Assembly: GCF_026314295.1 (NCBI RefSeq)
Contig: NZ_CP111108.1
Location: 2,394,514 to 2,458,513, forward strand
Direction: 5' to 3'
DNA from: Caproicibacterium sp. BJN0003
GTDB lineage: Bacteria > Bacillota > Clostridia > Oscillospirales > Acutalibacteraceae
DNA: 64,000 nucleotides
This document shows, one piece after another, positions 63,169-64,000 of this stretch (position 1 is its first letter; each line of letters opens with the position of its first letter). Below the pieces are notes generated by a model. The model was given only the letters and a program-made list of their open reading frames with translations. It was not told where the DNA came from and made no database searches. Position numbers and translations under genes: made by a program.

Positions 63169-63534
63169 CTAATTATTTCCAATCTCTTTTTTTTCTTCCT
63201 GTTTTAAAATTCCGGATTTTTGAAAAAGCATTTCTATTTTCTTTTTTACATCTGTACTTTTTACAAATGGGGTACGGCTACGGGCCACCACAATCATATC
63301 ATAACTGCCCTCTATTTTCGGCAGGACTTCCCGCAGAGCCGCCCGAATGATTCTGCGCGAACGATTTCGCATGACTGCATTACCAATCTTTTTACTGGTC
63401 GTAATCCCAACCCGACAGGTTTTTAAACGATTCTTTCTGAGATAGATTACCACCAGTGGACTTACAAGACTTTTTCCACGACCATAGATCCGGCGGAAAT
63501 CACGATTTTCTTTTATCGAAACAAAACAGTCCAT
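63169..63534 (-). CDS. rnpA: Ribonuclease P protein component
   Basis: 121 residues: [17 protein letters not shown] at the start, [23 protein letters not shown] (the RNR motif region) and YDMIVVARS. It is the protein subunit that, with the RNA component, matures tRNA 5' ends. ATG at 63534 is chosen because GGAGTG is just upstream and the N-terminus then matches the family; the open frame to 63570 would add 12 residues and run into the intergenic hairpin. A terminator-like hairpin lies between rpmH and this gene. Confidence 0.94.
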   Translation of the reverse strand: MDCFVSIKENRDFRRIYGRGKSLVSPLVVIYLRKNRLKTCRVGITTSKKIGNAVMRNRSRRIIRAALREVLPKIEGSYDMIVVARSRTPFVKSTDVKKKIEMLFQKSGILKQEEKKEIGNN

Positions 63535-63568
63535 CTGGTCACTCCGATACAAAAATGTGCCATACAAC

Positions 63569-63594
63569 AAAAGGCCACAATTGTGGCCCTTTTC
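63569..63594 (-). terminator. Hairpin between rpmH and rnpA
   Basis: AAAAGGCCACAA and TTGTGGCCCTTTT form a nearly perfect stem of about 12 bp. On the minus strand a short T-run follows, so it may attenuate the operon after rpmH or stabilise the rpmH mRNA. Confidence 0.65.
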
Positions 63595-63603
63595 GTTGAT
63601 TCA

Positions 63604-63738
63604 TTAATAGGACAGGCTCTTCCGCCCCTTTGCACGACGGCGAGAAAGTACCTTGCGGCCATTTTTTGTAGACATTCTTTTCCGAAAGCCATGCTCCTTC
63701 TGACGATGGAGTTTCTTAGGCTGATAGGTTCTAAGCAT
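63604..63738 (-). CDS. rpmH: Ribosomal protein bL34
   Basis: 44 residues: [20 protein letters not shown] then [20 protein letters not shown], ending SLSY. This is the invariant bL34 pattern of basic residues throughout. AAAGGAGGG lies before the ATG at 63738. It is the first gene of the rpmH-rnpA-yidD-yidC-jag group, which is next to dnaA in most Firmicutes, so dnaA and oriC are expected just beyond the right edge. Confidence 0.97.
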   Translation of the reverse strand: MLRTYQPKKLHRQKEHGFRKRMSTKNGRKVLSRRRAKGRKSLSY

Positions 63739-63779
63739 TTTAAAAACCCTCCTTTCGGGTATAAACCTTGCAATTTAGA

Positions 63780-63809
63780 ATTATAGCGTAAAATGCAAGA
63801 GCCTGTCAA
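63780..63809 (-). promoter_or_regulatory. rpmH operon promoter
   Basis: On the minus strand TTGACA (63809-63804) and TATAAT (63785-63780), both perfect, have an 18-base spacer, 42 bases before the rpmH ATG. Confidence 0.85.
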
Positions 63810-64000
63810 GCAAAATCATACAATTGAATGAAAAAGAAAAATTTTTCTAATGATTAAAAATTTTTTCTCCAAATAATGCAAAAAACAGTAAAATAAACTG
63901 GTCTTTTTCAAATTTCGAAAACAGAAAAACCCAGCAATAAATTTGCAAACTGACCAAATTTATGGTAGGATATAAAAGTGTATTAATATATTTAAATGTA
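63810..64000. other. AT-rich intergenic region at the right edge
   Basis: No protein gene is visible in these 190 bases, which are strongly AT-rich with A- and T-runs. No TTATCCACA-type DnaA box was found, so the origin itself is probably further right. A plausible plus-strand promoter lies at 63943-63971. Confidence 0.5.
63943..63971 (+). promoter_or_regulatory. Possible rightward promoter, perhaps for dnaA
   Basis: TTGCAA (63943-63948) and TAGGAT (63966-63971) with a 17-base spacer, pointing out of the window. The gene it would serve is not visible. Confidence 0.4.

Noticed and set aside
63739..64000. A replication origin with DnaA boxes was looked for next to rpmH.
   Set aside because: No TTATCCACA or close variant is seen in the available 260 bases; the origin probably lies beyond the edge.

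Overview
The window looks like an origin-proximal piece of a low-to-mid GC Firmicute chromosome, most like a spore-forming member of the Clostridia (Oscillospiraceae/Ruminococcaceae type). The reasons are the rpmH-rnpA-yidD-yidC-jag-mnmE-mnmG-rsmG-noc-parA-parB series at the right end with a perfect parS site, the spore-cortex hydrolase SleB, the yaaO-darA-holB-ricT-trmN6-rsmI series, and strong GGAGG ribosome sites with TTGACA/TATAAT promoters. The replication origin and dnaA probably lie just beyond the right edge. The genus is inferred only from gene content.

Layout. 0.0-4.2 kb (minus): a truncated DUF255 protein, then a YfhO-type membrane protein coupled to a polyprenyl-phosphate glycosyltransferase. 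4.3-10.5 kb (plus): a YfbR-type nucleotidase and the yaaO/darA/holB/ricT/ferredoxin/trmN6/rsmI series, lacking tmk. 10.6-17.3 kb: mnmA, a Cys-cluster protein, a CpXC protein, asnB, queT with a structured leader, and a TrkH/KtrB K+ channel. 17.4-20.1 kb: a biotin regulon of two BioY proteins, BioB and a DUF1284 protein, with two BirA-type operators. 20.2-26.1 kb (minus): DAHP synthase, a free-standing 5S rRNA gene with its own promoter, an ABC exporter operon and small membrane proteins. 26.4-31.5 kb (minus): a 16S-tRNAIle-tRNAAla-23S operon without a 5S gene. 31.6-36.4 kb: sleB, a lipoprotein, tRNAs Met-Glu-Val, an MFS carrier and an unusual guaB.

36.6-51.6 kb (plus) is the main accessory block, a cell-surface glycan locus. 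It holds two DUF2142 membrane proteins, a LicD transferase plus the decayed tail of a second licD, a flippase, three glycosyltransferases, DUF2304, a nucleotidyltransferase-PLP enzyme fusion, a winged-helix/LicC/LicA fusion, a 58-residue membrane peptide and an NCS1 permease. Together these suggest that a glycan is decorated with phosphocholine and perhaps with a second phospho-aminoalcohol made de novo by the fusion enzyme. This is the most unusual system in the window.

51.7-63.7 kb (minus) is conserved housekeeping: acyl-ACP thioesterase, serS, the parB/parA/noc segregation genes, rsmG, mnmG, mnmE, jag, yidC, yidD, rnpA and rpmH. No CRISPR array, insertion sequence or prophage was seen.
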